Shown piece after piece: positions 1 to 7,850 of a DNA stretch of 39,223 nucleotides (position 1 is its first letter; each line of letters begins with the position of its first letter). Source of the stretch: JARKQH01 sp964631605 (GTDB lineage: Bacteria; Verrucomicrobiota; Verrucomicrobiia; Limisphaerales; UBA8199); the NCBI GenBank assembly GCA_964631605.1, contig CAZVYG010000048.1:1-39223 (forward strand), read 5' to 3'. The notes beneath the pieces are model-generated. The model saw only the letters and a list, made by a program, of their open reading frames with translations, searched no databases and was not told the DNA's origin. The translations under genes were made by a program, and so were the position numbers.

Positions 1-1299
1 ACCGCAAAGGCATTTCTCGACCGGTTGAAAATGGTGCTGCCTTGCCCGGCCCTGCTGCTGGAGGAGCTCGCCGCCAACCCGAGCTTCGGCGAGAAAGTCG
101 TCGCGGCGGGACTGGCGTGGCTGGCGCCGCTGCGCCTGCTGGAGGCGGCGGCGGGATGCAAACACCGACCGGATTTGGACGACCTGGCGACGGTGGTCTT
201 TTCCAGCGGGAGCACCGGCGAACCCAAGGGCGTCATGCTTTCCCATTACAACCTCGCCTCCAACGTCGAACAAATCGGCCAGGCTTTTGATTTTGGCCCC
301 AGCCGCCGGTTTTTGGGGGTCCTTCCTTTCTTCCATTCCTTTGGTTTCACTGCCACGTTGCTGCAGCCGCTGCTCTCGGGGGTTGGGGTTGTATTCCACA
401 GCAATCCGCTCGAAGGCAAAGTCGTCGGCGAGTTGATCCGCCGTTACGAAGTAACGACGCTGATGGCGCCGCCCGGTTTCCTGCAGGTATACCTCCGAAC
501 CTGCGAGCCTTCCGATTTCGGCAGTGTGACCCTGATCATGGCAGGCGCGGAGAAGCTGCAAGAGTGGCTGGCGGCGGAATTCCAAAAGAAATTCCGGATT
601 GCGCCCGTCGAAGGCTATGGCTGCACGGAATGTTCGCCGGCCGTGTCGGTCAACCGGCATGACTTCCGCGGCCCGGGCATCCAACAGATCGGGGCGCAGC
701 CGGGCACGATCGGGCGTCCGCTGCCGGGCATCAGCGTCCGAATTGTGGATCCTGAGACCAGACAACCAGTGCCGGTTGGGCAACCCGGTTTGTTGCACGT
801 CCGAGGTCCCAACGTGATGCAGGGCTACCTCAACCGGCCGGACAAGACGGCCGAGGTGTTGCGAGACGGTTGGTACGAAACGGGGGACATCGCCGCGCTT
901 CACCCGGATGGGTTTCTGGAGATTACCGACCGCCTTTCGCGATTCAGCAAGATTGCCGGTGAAATGGTGCCTCATGTAAAGGTCGAGGAAAAACTGCAGG
1001 CGCTGGCGGGGGTGCGCGAGTCCAGATTTGCCGTGGTCGGTGTTCCGGACGAGAAGCGCGGGGAGCGCCTGGTCGTCCTCCACACGCTGGAGGACGAAGC
1101 GCTCTCGAGGGTTTTGCAGGCCCTCCCCCAAAGCGGTCTGCCCAACCTCTGGATCCCCAAGGCCAGCCAGTTCCACCGGGTTGCCGACATCCCGCTGCTG
1201 GGCAGCGGCAAGCTGGATTTGCGCCGGCTGCGGGAGCAGGCGCTGCGGCTCGCGCGGGACAGCGACCCCGAACGACAGGAGGCGCACTCCGATGGATGA
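1..1299 (+). CDS. aas: Acyl-ACP synthetase / acyl-glycerophosphoethanolamine acyltransferase-type AMP-binding protein (5' truncated)
   Basis: The reading frame is open from the first base, so the gene begins outside the window and only its C-terminal adenylating part is seen. The AMP-binding loop SSGSTGEPKG is near 202-231, with a GYGCTE substrate/adenine-site motif near 613-630. The motif WYETGDIA follows near 871-894, then DRLSRFSKIAGEMV, a variant of the hinge region that I associate with Aas rather than general acyl-CoA ligases. The C-terminal GSGKLDLR carries the expected catalytic lysine. The family activates fatty acids with ATP, for loading onto ACP or for reacylating lysophospholipid at the inner membrane. 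A PlsC-like acyltransferase domain or gene is likely upstream but cannot be seen. A short frame (1292-1456) overlaps its stop codon. The AMP-binding family is certain; the Aas assignment is probable. Confidence 0.85.
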   Translation, partial: TAKAFLDRLKMVLPCPALLLEELAANPSFGEKVVAAGLAWLAPLRLLEAAAGCKHRPDLDDLATVVFSSGSTGEPKGVMLSHYNLASNVEQIGQAFDFGPSRRFLGVLPFFHSFGFTATLLQPLLSGVGVVFHSNPLEGKVVGELIRRYEVTTLMAPPGFLQVYLRTCEPSDFGSVTLIMAGAEKLQEWLAAEFQKKFRIAPVEGYGCTECSPAVSVNRHDFRGPGIQQIGAQPGTIGRPLPGISVRIVDPETRQPVPVGQPGLLHVRGPNVMQGYLNRPDKTAEVLRDGWYETGDIAALHPDGFLEITDRLSRFSKIAGEMVPHVKVEEKLQALAGVRESRFAVVGVPDEKRGERLVVLHTLEDEALSRVLQALPQSGLPNLWIPKASQFHRVADIPLLGSGKLDLRRLREQALRLARDSDPERQEAHSDG

Positions 1300-1456
1300 G
1301 CAAGCACCCAGCACCGACGTTGGACGCCCAAGTCCGCAAGTGACCACGGCGGAATTGATCCCGCTGGTGCTTATTGGATTAACAAAGGCGCGCAGAACTG
1401 ATGCAGTGGCCATCCTTCCGGCGGGTAGCCCCCGAGCCTCTTCTTTCAAGGCCTGA
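1292..1456 (+). CDS. Possible small protein overlapping the aas stop codon
   Basis: A 54-codon frame starts with ATG at 1292, overlapping the preceding TGA at 1297-1299. A consensus Shine-Dalgarno AGGAGG lies at 1278-1283, nine bases ahead of the ATG. That spacing is better than for most genes in this window and is the main reason to list it. The predicted peptide has one moderately hydrophobic stretch (AELIPLVLIGL) and no motif I recognise. It could be a translationally coupled small membrane-associated protein, a remnant of a longer gene, or chance. Confidence 0.28.
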   Translation: MDEQAPSTDVGRPSPQVTTAELIPLVLIGLTKARRTDAVAILPAGSPRASSFKA

Positions 1457-1563
1457 AATTCAGGGTGTTCGGCGACCCCGGTTTGCGGCTGCCAGGCGGC
1501 CGGCGCCAAGGCCCCAATCAGGTCTTTTCCGGCGCCCATCTCGAGGTCATACTCCCTGCCGAT

Positions 1564-4500
1564 ATGAACGCTTCGCATCCATGGTTGTTTCGTTGGGGAA
1601 TCGTCCTGTGCATCTCTTTCTTGGCCGCATTATCCGCAGCCGAGGCGGCGAGCGTTCGGCTTGGCGCGCTGCGTTGCGAGCACCTCGAAAATCCTTCCGG
1701 TATTGATGCGCCCAATCCGCGCTTGTCCTGGGTGCTGGAACCAACCCGGCGCAGCGCCCGTGGGCAGCGCCAGACCGCTTACCAAGTGCTCGTAGCCAGC
1801 AGCATCAAGCACCTCGCCGCAGACATCGGCGACCTGTGGGACAGCGGCAAAATTCGGTCCGACCAGTCTGTCCTGGTGCCCTATGGCGGGCGCCCTCTGG
1901 TCTCCGGCCAGGAATGTTTTTGGAAGGTGCAAGTCTGGGACGAGAGTGGGAAAGCCAGCGGTTGGAGCGAGGCGGGCTATTGGTCCATGGGCTTGCTTAA
2001 GCCCACCGACTGGGAGGCTCAATGGATTGGTCGCGACGAAGCGGAACGCGAAATCGTCGTGACGAATACGTCCTGGATTTGGTTTCCCGAAGGACGCGCC
2101 GACCGCTCGGCGCCGGTCGCCACCCGGTATTTCCGGCGAGGATTTGAACTCGAGGCGGGCCGAACGATCAAATCCGCGCGCTGGCTCGTCGCCGCCGACA
2201 ATCAGTTCACCGCTTATGTGAACGGGAAGCAGGTGGGCACCGGCGGCGGTTACAAAGTGGCCGCGCAACTGGACCTGCGCGACGCGTTGCGGCCGGGCAG
2301 GAACGTGCTTGCGGTGTCGGTTCGAAACGTTGGGGACGGACCCAACCCGGCCGGCCTCCTAGGCCTCCTGAGAATCGAGTTTGAACCGGGGGAGCCCCTG
2401 ACAGTGGTCACCGACGAGACTTGGCGCAGCACTGCCGAAGAGTTCCCTGGCTGGGAAGGCAGTCGCTTCGACGACTCGACCTGGCTGAGTTCGCGAGTGC
2501 TGGGTGCGGCGGGCATGGAACCCTGGGGACCGGTGAGCGGCCCGGAAGACCGCCGGCTGCCCGCCCGCTGGCTGCGCAAGGAATTTGCGGTGCAGAAAAA
2601 GGTTCGCCGTGCGACAGTCTGGATGTCGGGACTTGGGTCCTCGGAGCTGTACCTGAACGGGAAGAAGGTGGGTGACCAGGTCTTGTCCCCCGGGCTCACG
2701 GAATACGATAAGCGGGTGTTTTACGTCACCCACGAAGTGGCCAATCTTCTCCGCCGCGGCCCAAACGCAGTCGGCGTGGTGCTTGGCAACGGCCGGTTTT
2801 TTGCGCCTCGTCACAAAAGCCCGATGGAAACCCGCACCTACGGATTCCCCAAGCTGTTGTTCCAAATGCGAATCGAGTATCAGGACGGCTCGCAGACCAC
2901 TATCGTCAGCGACCCGAGTTGGATGCTGACCACCAACGGCCCGATTCGCGCCAATTGCGAATACGATGGCGAGCAATACGATGCGCGCCTGGAGTTGGGC
3001 CGGTGGAATGAGGCGGGCTACGACGATGCGGCCTGGGAAAAGGCGGCGCCCGTCGCCGCCCCGGGCGGGGCGCTTGCGGCGCAGATGATCCGGCCCATCC
3101 GCATCACCCAGACACTCCGACCGATCGGCCTGTCCCAGCCGCAGCCGGGCGTTTACATCTTTGACATGGGACAAAACATGGTGGGTTGGTGCCGGCTTCG
3201 GGTCTCGGGGCCGGCCGGGACCACTGTTACGCTCCGGCACGCCGAAACGCTGAAACCCGACGGAACACTTTATCTGGATAATATCCGCGGCGCCAAGGTG
3301 ACCGACACTTACACGCTCAAAGGGCAGGGCAGGGAACTTTACGAGCCGCGGTTCACTTATCACGGCTTCCGTTTTGTCGAGGTCAAGGGGTATCCCGGCA
3401 AGCCCTCGCTCGCCAGCCTCGAGGGTTCCGTGGTTCATGACGATTTGGAAATCGCGGGCGAGTTCGCCTGCTCCGAGCCGCTGCTCAACCGCATCCACAC
3501 CAACATCCGCTGGGGCGTGCGCGGCAATTACCGCAGCATCCCCACCGACTGCCCCCAACGGGATGAGCGCCAGGGCTGGCTCGGCGACCGTTCGGCGGAA
3601 TCCAAAGGCGAGACCTACCTGTTCCACACCGCCACCCTCTACCGCAAATGGCTGGGGGATATGGCCGACGCCCAGAAAGAAAGCGGCAGTGTGCCGGATG
3701 TCTGCCCATCCTATTGGCCGATTTACTCGGATAACGTCACCTGGCCCAGCAGCACCGTCATCATTCCCGGATCACTCTTCGAGCAGTATGGCGACCTCGA
3801 GATCATCGCCCGGCACTATGACAGCGCGAAGAAGTGGATGAATTACATGTCCGGCTTTGTCACCAACGGAATCATCTCGCGAGACAGCTACGGCGACTGG
3901 TGCGTTCCCCCCGAAGACCCGAAACTGATTCATTCCAACGACCCCGCCCGCAAGACCGACAAGGCGCTGCTGGCCACTGCCTACTTCTACCACGACGCCC
4001 GCTTGATGGCCCGCTACGCCGCGCTGCTGGGCCGAAGCGAGGACGTCCAGGCCTTCGAAAATTTGGCGGAGCGGCTGAAGCAGGCTTTCAACGCGAAGTT
4101 CTATCGAACCGCCGAAGGTTATTACGACAACGGCTCACAAACCTCCTGCGTTCTGCCGTTGGCATTCGGACTGGCCCCCGAAGGCGAACGCGAGCGGGTT
4201 TTCAATCATCTGGTGCGGAAAATCACCCTCGAATCCAGAAACCACATCGGCACGGGCCTCATCGGCGGACAGTGGCTGATGCGCGTGCTGTCCGACAACG
4301 GCCGGGCCGACCTGGCGTTTGCCATCGCCACCCAGCGGGATTATCCCAGTTGGGGTTACATGGTTCAGAAAGGCGCCACCACCATCTGGGAACTGTGGAA
4401 TGGCGATACCGCGGACCCGGCGATGAATTCGGGCAACCACGTGATGCTCGTCGGCGACCTGGGCATCTGGCTCTATGAATACCTCGCCGGCATTCGGCCC

Positions 4501-4842
4501 GACCCGCAGCAACCCGGTTTCAAGCACATCATCCTGCGTCCCGAAATCGTGCCGGGCCTGGATGCGGCCAGGGCGCTCCATCGCTCCCCTTATGGCCCCA
4601 TCCTCAGCGACTGGAAACGCGAGGGCGAAAGCTTTCTTTGGAACCTTTGCGTCCCGCCCAACACCACGGCGACGGTCTATTTGCCGGCGGACGATTCCGT
4701 CTCGGCCCGGGAATCGGACAGGCCCTTGGAAGGACGCCCCGGGATTCGCATAACCGGTCTGGACCGCAGCCGGCTCATCCTGAAACTCGCTCCCGGCAAT
4801 TACCGCTTTCACAGCCGGCTTGCGCGGACTGCGGGCGGCTGA
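1564..4842 (+). CDS. Exported alpha-L-rhamnosidase, GH78
   Basis: The predicted 1092-residue enzyme releases terminal alpha-L-rhamnose from polysaccharides or glycosides. I start it at the ATG at 1564, because this puts a signal peptide at the N-terminus: a charged start, a hydrophobic core WGIVLCISFLAALSA, and likely cleavage after AEA. The open frame begins further upstream, but that extension looks non-coding. Next come a fibronectin-like N-terminal domain (SWVLEPTRR...), carbohydrate-binding-like modules (about 190-530), and the beta-sandwich with GWCRLRVSGPAGTTVTLRHAE. The GH78 (alpha/alpha)6 barrel carries the signature DCPQRDER from residue 662 (Glu668), followed by GWLGD. The motif TTIWELW places a second glutamate near residue 943, as in the family. 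The gene converges on the GH43 gene with only a 14-base gap, and no terminator is visible. Confidence 0.93.
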   Translation: MNASHPWLFRWGIVLCISFLAALSAAEAASVRLGALRCEHLENPSGIDAPNPRLSWVLEPTRRSARGQRQTAYQVLVASSIKHLAADIGDLWDSGKIRSDQSVLVPYGGRPLVSGQECFWKVQVWDESGKASGWSEAGYWSMGLLKPTDWEAQWIGRDEAEREIVVTNTSWIWFPEGRADRSAPVATRYFRRGFELEAGRTIKSARWLVAADNQFTAYVNGKQVGTGGGYKVAAQLDLRDALRPGRNVLAVSVRNVGDGPNPAGLLGLLRIEFEPGEPLTVVTDETWRSTAEEFPGWEGSRFDDSTWLSSRVLGAAGMEPWGPVSGPEDRRLPARWLRKEFAVQKKVRRATVWMSGLGSSELYLNGKKVGDQVLSPGLTEYDKRVFYVTHEVANLLRRGPNAVGVVLGNGRFFAPRHKSPMETRTYGFPKLLFQMRIEYQDGSQTTIVSDPSWMLTTNGPIRANCEYDGEQYDARLELGRWNEAGYDDAAWEKAAPVAAPGGALAAQMIRPIRITQTLRPIGLSQPQPGVYIFDMGQNMVGWCRLRVSGPAGTTVTLRHAETLKPDGTLYLDNIRGAKVTDTYTLKGQGRELYEPRFTYHGFRFVEVKGYPGKPSLASLEGSVVHDDLEIAGEFACSEPLLNRIHTNIRWGVRGNYRSIPTDCPQRDERQGWLGDRSAESKGETYLFHTATLYRKWLGDMADAQKESGSVPDVCPSYWPIYSDNVTWPSSTVIIPGSLFEQYGDLEIIARHYDSAKKWMNYMSGFVTNGIISRDSYGDWCVPPEDPKLIHSNDPARKTDKALLATAYFYHDARLMARYAALLGRSEDVQAFENLAERLKQAFNAKFYRTAEGYYDNGSQTSCVLPLAFGLAPEGERERVFNHLVRKITLESRNHIGTGLIGGQWLMRVLSDNGRADLAFAIATQRDYPSWGYMVQKGATTIWELWNGDTADPAMNSGNHVMLVGDLGIWLYEYLAGIRPDPQQPGFKHIILRPEIVPGLDAARALHRSPYGPILSDWKREGESFLWNLCVPPNTTATVYLPADDSVSARESDRPLEGRPGIRITGLDRSRLILKLAPGNYRFHSRLARTAGG

Positions 4843-4856
4843 TTGGCCCTAGGCGC

Positions 4857-5879
4857 TTACTTCCTCTTCGGCTGGTTCGCCTTACGCGCCAGGGGAGCGG
4901 GTTCGTCGCTCTCGCGGGTGACGCGAGCTTGGATCACGCCCTGGTCATCGAACCAAAGCGGGTCAATTGCAAGAAACCGGTTGAAGTTCTGCTTGTCATC
5001 CCATTTCTGATGGTAAACCAGCCAGAGCCCGCCGTCCGGTCCCTCCACCACGCAGTGGTGGCCGGGGCCCAGCACTTTGTCCCCGCGCTGCGCAATCGGG
5101 TTGCCCGCATACTTTACAAAGGGTCCCAGCGGATGTTTGGCCGTGGCGTAGCCGATGCCGTAGTTGGGGGAGTCAGCGCCGGTGCCGGAATACATCAGGT
5201 AATAAATGCCGTTCCGTTTCAGCATGAAAGGCCCCTCGGTCACGTGGCCGCTGCGCATTTCCCACGGCTCGGTTGGCCGAATCAACAACTTTGGTTCGCC
5301 TTTTGGCGTTAGGGGATCCGCCATGGCTTGGCCCATGATTTTGAATCCGCCCGCCAAATGGACCCAATAAAAATATAGGGCCCCGTCGTCGTCCGCGAAC
5401 AGGTGCGCGTCAATCGAGTTGGTGACCAGCACCACTTTGTCCTCGAAGGGCCCCAGAGGGCTCTCGCTCACGGCAACCCCAATTTGCTTGTTACCTCCCG
5501 TTCGCGGTACTCCCGGCATGTTGTCGGTGTAATACAGATAAAACTTGCCGTCGCCGCGCCGGTGATGGAACACATCCGGCGCCCAGGCCCCGCCGCGCGG
5601 GTCCGAAAACACCCGCCCCTTGTTTTCCCAAGCCACCAAGTCATCCGACACGTAAACGTCGTAGCCCCGCGTGTGCGTGGTCGCATAAAGATAATACTTG
5701 CCGTCCACTCGAATCACATGCGGATCGGCCATCTGCACCTCCGGAAGCAAGGGGTTGCGATACGTCGAACTTGTTCGCACGGATGCCGCGCCCGGGTCCT
5801 CCCGGGCTGGCGGCGCCGACTCACCCGCACAAACACAATTCAATGCCCCCGCCAACAGAACGACAAACGACAATCTCAT
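4857..5879 (-). CDS. Exported GH43-family glycosidase (arabinosidase/xylosidase type)
   Basis: This 340-residue protein has a signal peptide (LSFVVLLAGALNCVCA, likely cut before GESA) and a single five-bladed beta-propeller catalytic domain. The three acidic residues expected in GH43 are visible: Asp52 in MADPHVIR (base), Asp157 in SIDAHLF (pKa modulator) and Glu215 in VTEGPFM (acid). A late histidine pair in GPGHHCVVEG is also typical. Members act on alpha-L-arabinofuranosyl or beta-xylosyl linkages, and the sequence alone does not say which. It faces the GH78 rhamnosidase, which suggests a shared pectic or hemicellulosic substrate, although the two are transcribed convergently and cannot be one operon. 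Confidence 0.9.
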   Translation of the reverse strand: MRLSFVVLLAGALNCVCAGESAPPAREDPGAASVRTSSTYRNPLLPEVQMADPHVIRVDGKYYLYATTHTRGYDVYVSDDLVAWENKGRVFSDPRGGAWAPDVFHHRRGDGKFYLYYTDNMPGVPRTGGNKQIGVAVSESPLGPFEDKVVLVTNSIDAHLFADDDGALYFYWVHLAGGFKIMGQAMADPLTPKGEPKLLIRPTEPWEMRSGHVTEGPFMLKRNGIYYLMYSGTGADSPNYGIGYATAKHPLGPFVKYAGNPIAQRGDKVLGPGHHCVVEGPDGGLWLVYHQKWDDKQNFNRFLAIDPLWFDDQGVIQARVTRESDEPAPLARKANQPKRK

Positions 5880-6095
5880 GCCTTCAGGCTATCCATAAAC
5901 CTTCAGTCGAAGGAAGAAAAACTGGTGCGATGCAGTTACTCCGTTTCTACCAAAGCAACGGCTGAAGAGGGTGGAGGCCCGATTTGAGCGAAACCGATCT
6001 CGCGTCAGCGCCAGCCTTGTGGATTCTCCTTCAGGCCCCCCTGCAATCCACTCCCGGCTTGGAAAGAGGTATGGGACGGCCCAGAAGCGGGTTCT

Positions 6096-6130
6096 GCGTG
6101 AAAATCACGCGCCATGCGTGAGATTCACGC
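6096..6130. promoter_or_regulatory. Two tandem 15-bp palindromes, candidate operator
   Basis: The sequence GCGTGA-AAA-TCACGC occupies 6096-6110 and GCGTGA-GAT-TCACGC occupies 6116-6130. Both have perfect 6-bp arms around a 3-bp centre and are separated by five bases, so their centres are 20 bp apart, close to two helical turns. That is the geometry of paired dimer-binding sites on one DNA face. The pair lies about 90 bp upstream of a TTGACA hexamer serving the prepilin-like gene. The regulator is unknown. Confidence 0.55.
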
Positions 6131-6220
6131 CTCTTTTCAGCTCCAACTCTGCGGATTCCTTAAGAAAAATGCAGAAAAATGTTGTGGCATCGTCGCTGCT
6201 AAGAGTAAGATGTGATCAGG

Positions 6221-6250
6221 TTGACAGTGTGGATCGCCTCGAAATGGAAT
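6221..6250 (+). promoter_or_regulatory. Possible sigma70-type promoter of the prepilin-like gene
   Basis: A perfect -35 hexamer TTGACA at 6221-6226 is followed after 18 bases by TGGAAT (4 of 6 matches to the -10 consensus) at 6245-6250. It lies about 50 bases before the ATG at 6299. The weak -10 makes this only a candidate. Confidence 0.33.
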
Positions 6251-6298
6251 GCGGACTGTCTGCCAAGAACGTTTAAACAGAAAACCAGCAGAGATTAA

Positions 6299-7096
6299 AT
6301 GAACAACCAACGAAAGAAGACTCGGGCTTTCACGCTGATCGAATTGCTCGTCGTGATCGCCATCATCGCCATTCTGGCGGCTATGTTGCTGCCGGCTTTG
6401 GCCCGCGCCAAGGCTCGCGCCCAACGCATTAATTGCACCAACAACCTCAAGCAAATCGGCTTGGCCTTCAAGACCTGGGCGATTGACAACGGGGATCGCT
6501 ACCCGATGCAGGTATCGGCCACGGAAGGCGGCCCGCCCAACCAGACCCAGTTGATGCAGGCGGCTCCCATGGCCCAATACCTGTTCCAGGTGTTTGGCGT
6601 GATGTCCAACGAGCTGAGCACGCCCAAGATTCTGGTGTGCCCGTCTGACGACGCGGTGGCTCACACCAACTTCATCATCGTGGCGAACCAAATGAACTCG
6701 GTGGCGCAACCCGGCGGGTTTTCACTGGCCAACTACTACATCTCCTACTTCCTGGGCAAGGATTGTCAGGAGGGCCAGCCGCAGATGTTCCTGTCCGGTG
6801 ACCGCAACATTTGGGGCGGGTTTAACAACCTGACGCCCAACTGGGCCGGCACGGTGCCGAACAACGGTTACGGCAACTCGCCGCGCGTGGCCGCCAACTC
6901 CGGTCAGGCTGTCGCCATGGGCACCAACGTGCCTCCGACGGCGACCTTCGGCTGGACCGAGCGCATGCACCAGAAGAACGGCAACGTGCTGATCTCGGAC
7001 GGCTCCGTCCAGCAGCTCAGCGCGGCCCGCTTCCGCGAGGCCTGCAAGAATACCGGGGACATGAGCAACCCGGCCAACATGCTCCTCTTCCCGTAA
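6299..7096 (+). CDS. Prepilin-like (pseudopilin) protein with H-X9-DG motif
   Basis: The predicted 265-residue protein opens with a short basic leader (MNNQRKKTR), then AFTLIELLVVIAIIAILAAM, a class III prepilin signal and transmembrane helix that would be cut and methylated by a PilD-type peptidase. The residue before Phe is Ala rather than the usual Gly. After the helix comes LARAKARAQRINCTNNLKQ, characteristic of the DUF1559-like family abundant in Planctomycetes and Verrucomicrobia. Near the C-terminus is the diagnostic motif HQKNGNVLISDG, a His followed by exactly nine residues and Asp-Gly. Such proteins are thought to be surface or type II secretion-like minor pilins; their exact role is unknown. 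The gene appears monocistronic, with a candidate promoter and operator upstream and a strong terminator downstream. Confidence 0.9.
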   Translation: MNNQRKKTRAFTLIELLVVIAIIAILAAMLLPALARAKARAQRINCTNNLKQIGLAFKTWAIDNGDRYPMQVSATEGGPPNQTQLMQAAPMAQYLFQVFGVMSNELSTPKILVCPSDDAVAHTNFIIVANQMNSVAQPGGFSLANYYISYFLGKDCQEGQPQMFLSGDRNIWGGFNNLTPNWAGTVPNNGYGNSPRVAANSGQAVAMGTNVPPTATFGWTERMHQKNGNVLISDGSVQQLSAARFREACKNTGDMSNPANMLLFP

Positions 7097-7120
7097 GCAA
7101 GAGAGACAACTGAAGTTTTC

Positions 7121-7148
7121 AAGGTGCCCGCACGGGCGCCTTTTTTTT
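7121..7148 (+). terminator. Rho-independent terminator
   Basis: The stem AAGGTGCCC / GGGCGCCTT (one T-G wobble) closes a GCA loop and runs into eight T residues at 7141-7148. It sits 25 bases after the prepilin-like stop codon. A run of nine G residues follows directly. Confidence 0.9.
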
Positions 7149-7343
7149 GGGGGGGGGAATGGATGTCCGGACAGCAGAACGGCCGCAGCCCGGTTTCAGC
7201 GCGTGTCAAGCGTCAAGGGCCGAGTCGTAATCACCGTCCTGGCTGCTGTCGGTTGCTCTTCGGGGACAGCGGATCGGGAGGTGGGGGTGCGCGTCTGGCG
7301 CCGTGCGGCGTGGGAAGTTTAATGATCGGGAACGTTTCCGGGA

Positions 7344-7766
7344 CTAGCCTGCAGGCGGGGTTTCCGATGTTTGACGGGCGGCGATGAAGGCGGTCGCCAG
7401 GTCGTCCTCGCCAGGCTGGGGGGCGGGTGACGGCGCTTGACCCGGCTGAAACACCGTGACGTCTGAGGGCAGCGACTGAAGGAGGTCCATAACCTCGGAG
7501 GCGCTGCCGAAGATAAACTCCTGACGACGGGTTTCGCGCGGGAGCTTGAAAAAGAATCCGAGAGACACCCATTTACCGGACTTGCTCAACACGAATTCGT
7601 CAAGGTTCATCTGCAAATCTCGCGGGTTGTAACCTGTCTGGCAGACCATGTAGGGGCCCCCCACATCCCGCGGGACGATTTCCTGGGCCCCCTTCCAATT
7701 TCTGAGACTGATCAGGCGGACGTCCTGATAATTGTTGGTGATCGAGCGCAGCTTATCAATATCCAC
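7344..7766 (-). CDS. Hypothetical protein next to a histidine kinase
   Basis: A 140-residue soluble protein with no signal peptide or membrane helix and no domain I recognise. It begins with GTG at 7766 (MDIDKLRSITNNYQ). The body is mixed alpha/beta in composition, with a FFFKLPRETRRQEFIFGSASEVMDLL segment that looks like a strand-turn-helix. The C-terminal 40 residues are Pro/Ala-rich and probably disordered. No good Shine-Dalgarno is seen. It lies 84 bases downstream of the receiver/kinase gene on the same strand, so it may be co-transcribed and belong to that signalling unit. That is inference from position only. Confidence 0.6.
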   Translation of the reverse strand: MDIDKLRSITNNYQDVRLISLRNWKGAQEIVPRDVGGPYMVCQTGYNPRDLQMNLDEFVLSKSGKWVSLGFFFKLPRETRRQEFIFGSASEVMDLLQSLPSDVTVFQPGQAPSPAPQPGEDDLATAFIAARQTSETPPAG

Positions 7767-7850
7767 AACCCCAGTGTACGGCAGCCGCTCCGGTTGTCGA
7801 GGCTTGATCCGTTCGCATCCAACTGCCCCTGACCCGCGCCGGGAGACAAT

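Larger units (their letters stand above)
5880..6298. other. 419-base intergenic region between divergent GH43 and prepilin-like genes
   Basis: No convincing gene is present. The region holds two tandem 15-bp palindromes (6096-6130) and a possible promoter (6221-6250), listed separately. Because the flanking genes diverge, it should contain promoters for both directions. No clear minus-strand promoter for the GH43 gene was recognised. Confidence 0.6.

Noticed and set aside
2359..3627. A 422-codon minus-strand frame inside the rhamnosidase gene
   Set aside because: Antisense of a GH78 catalytic region; no family resemblance.
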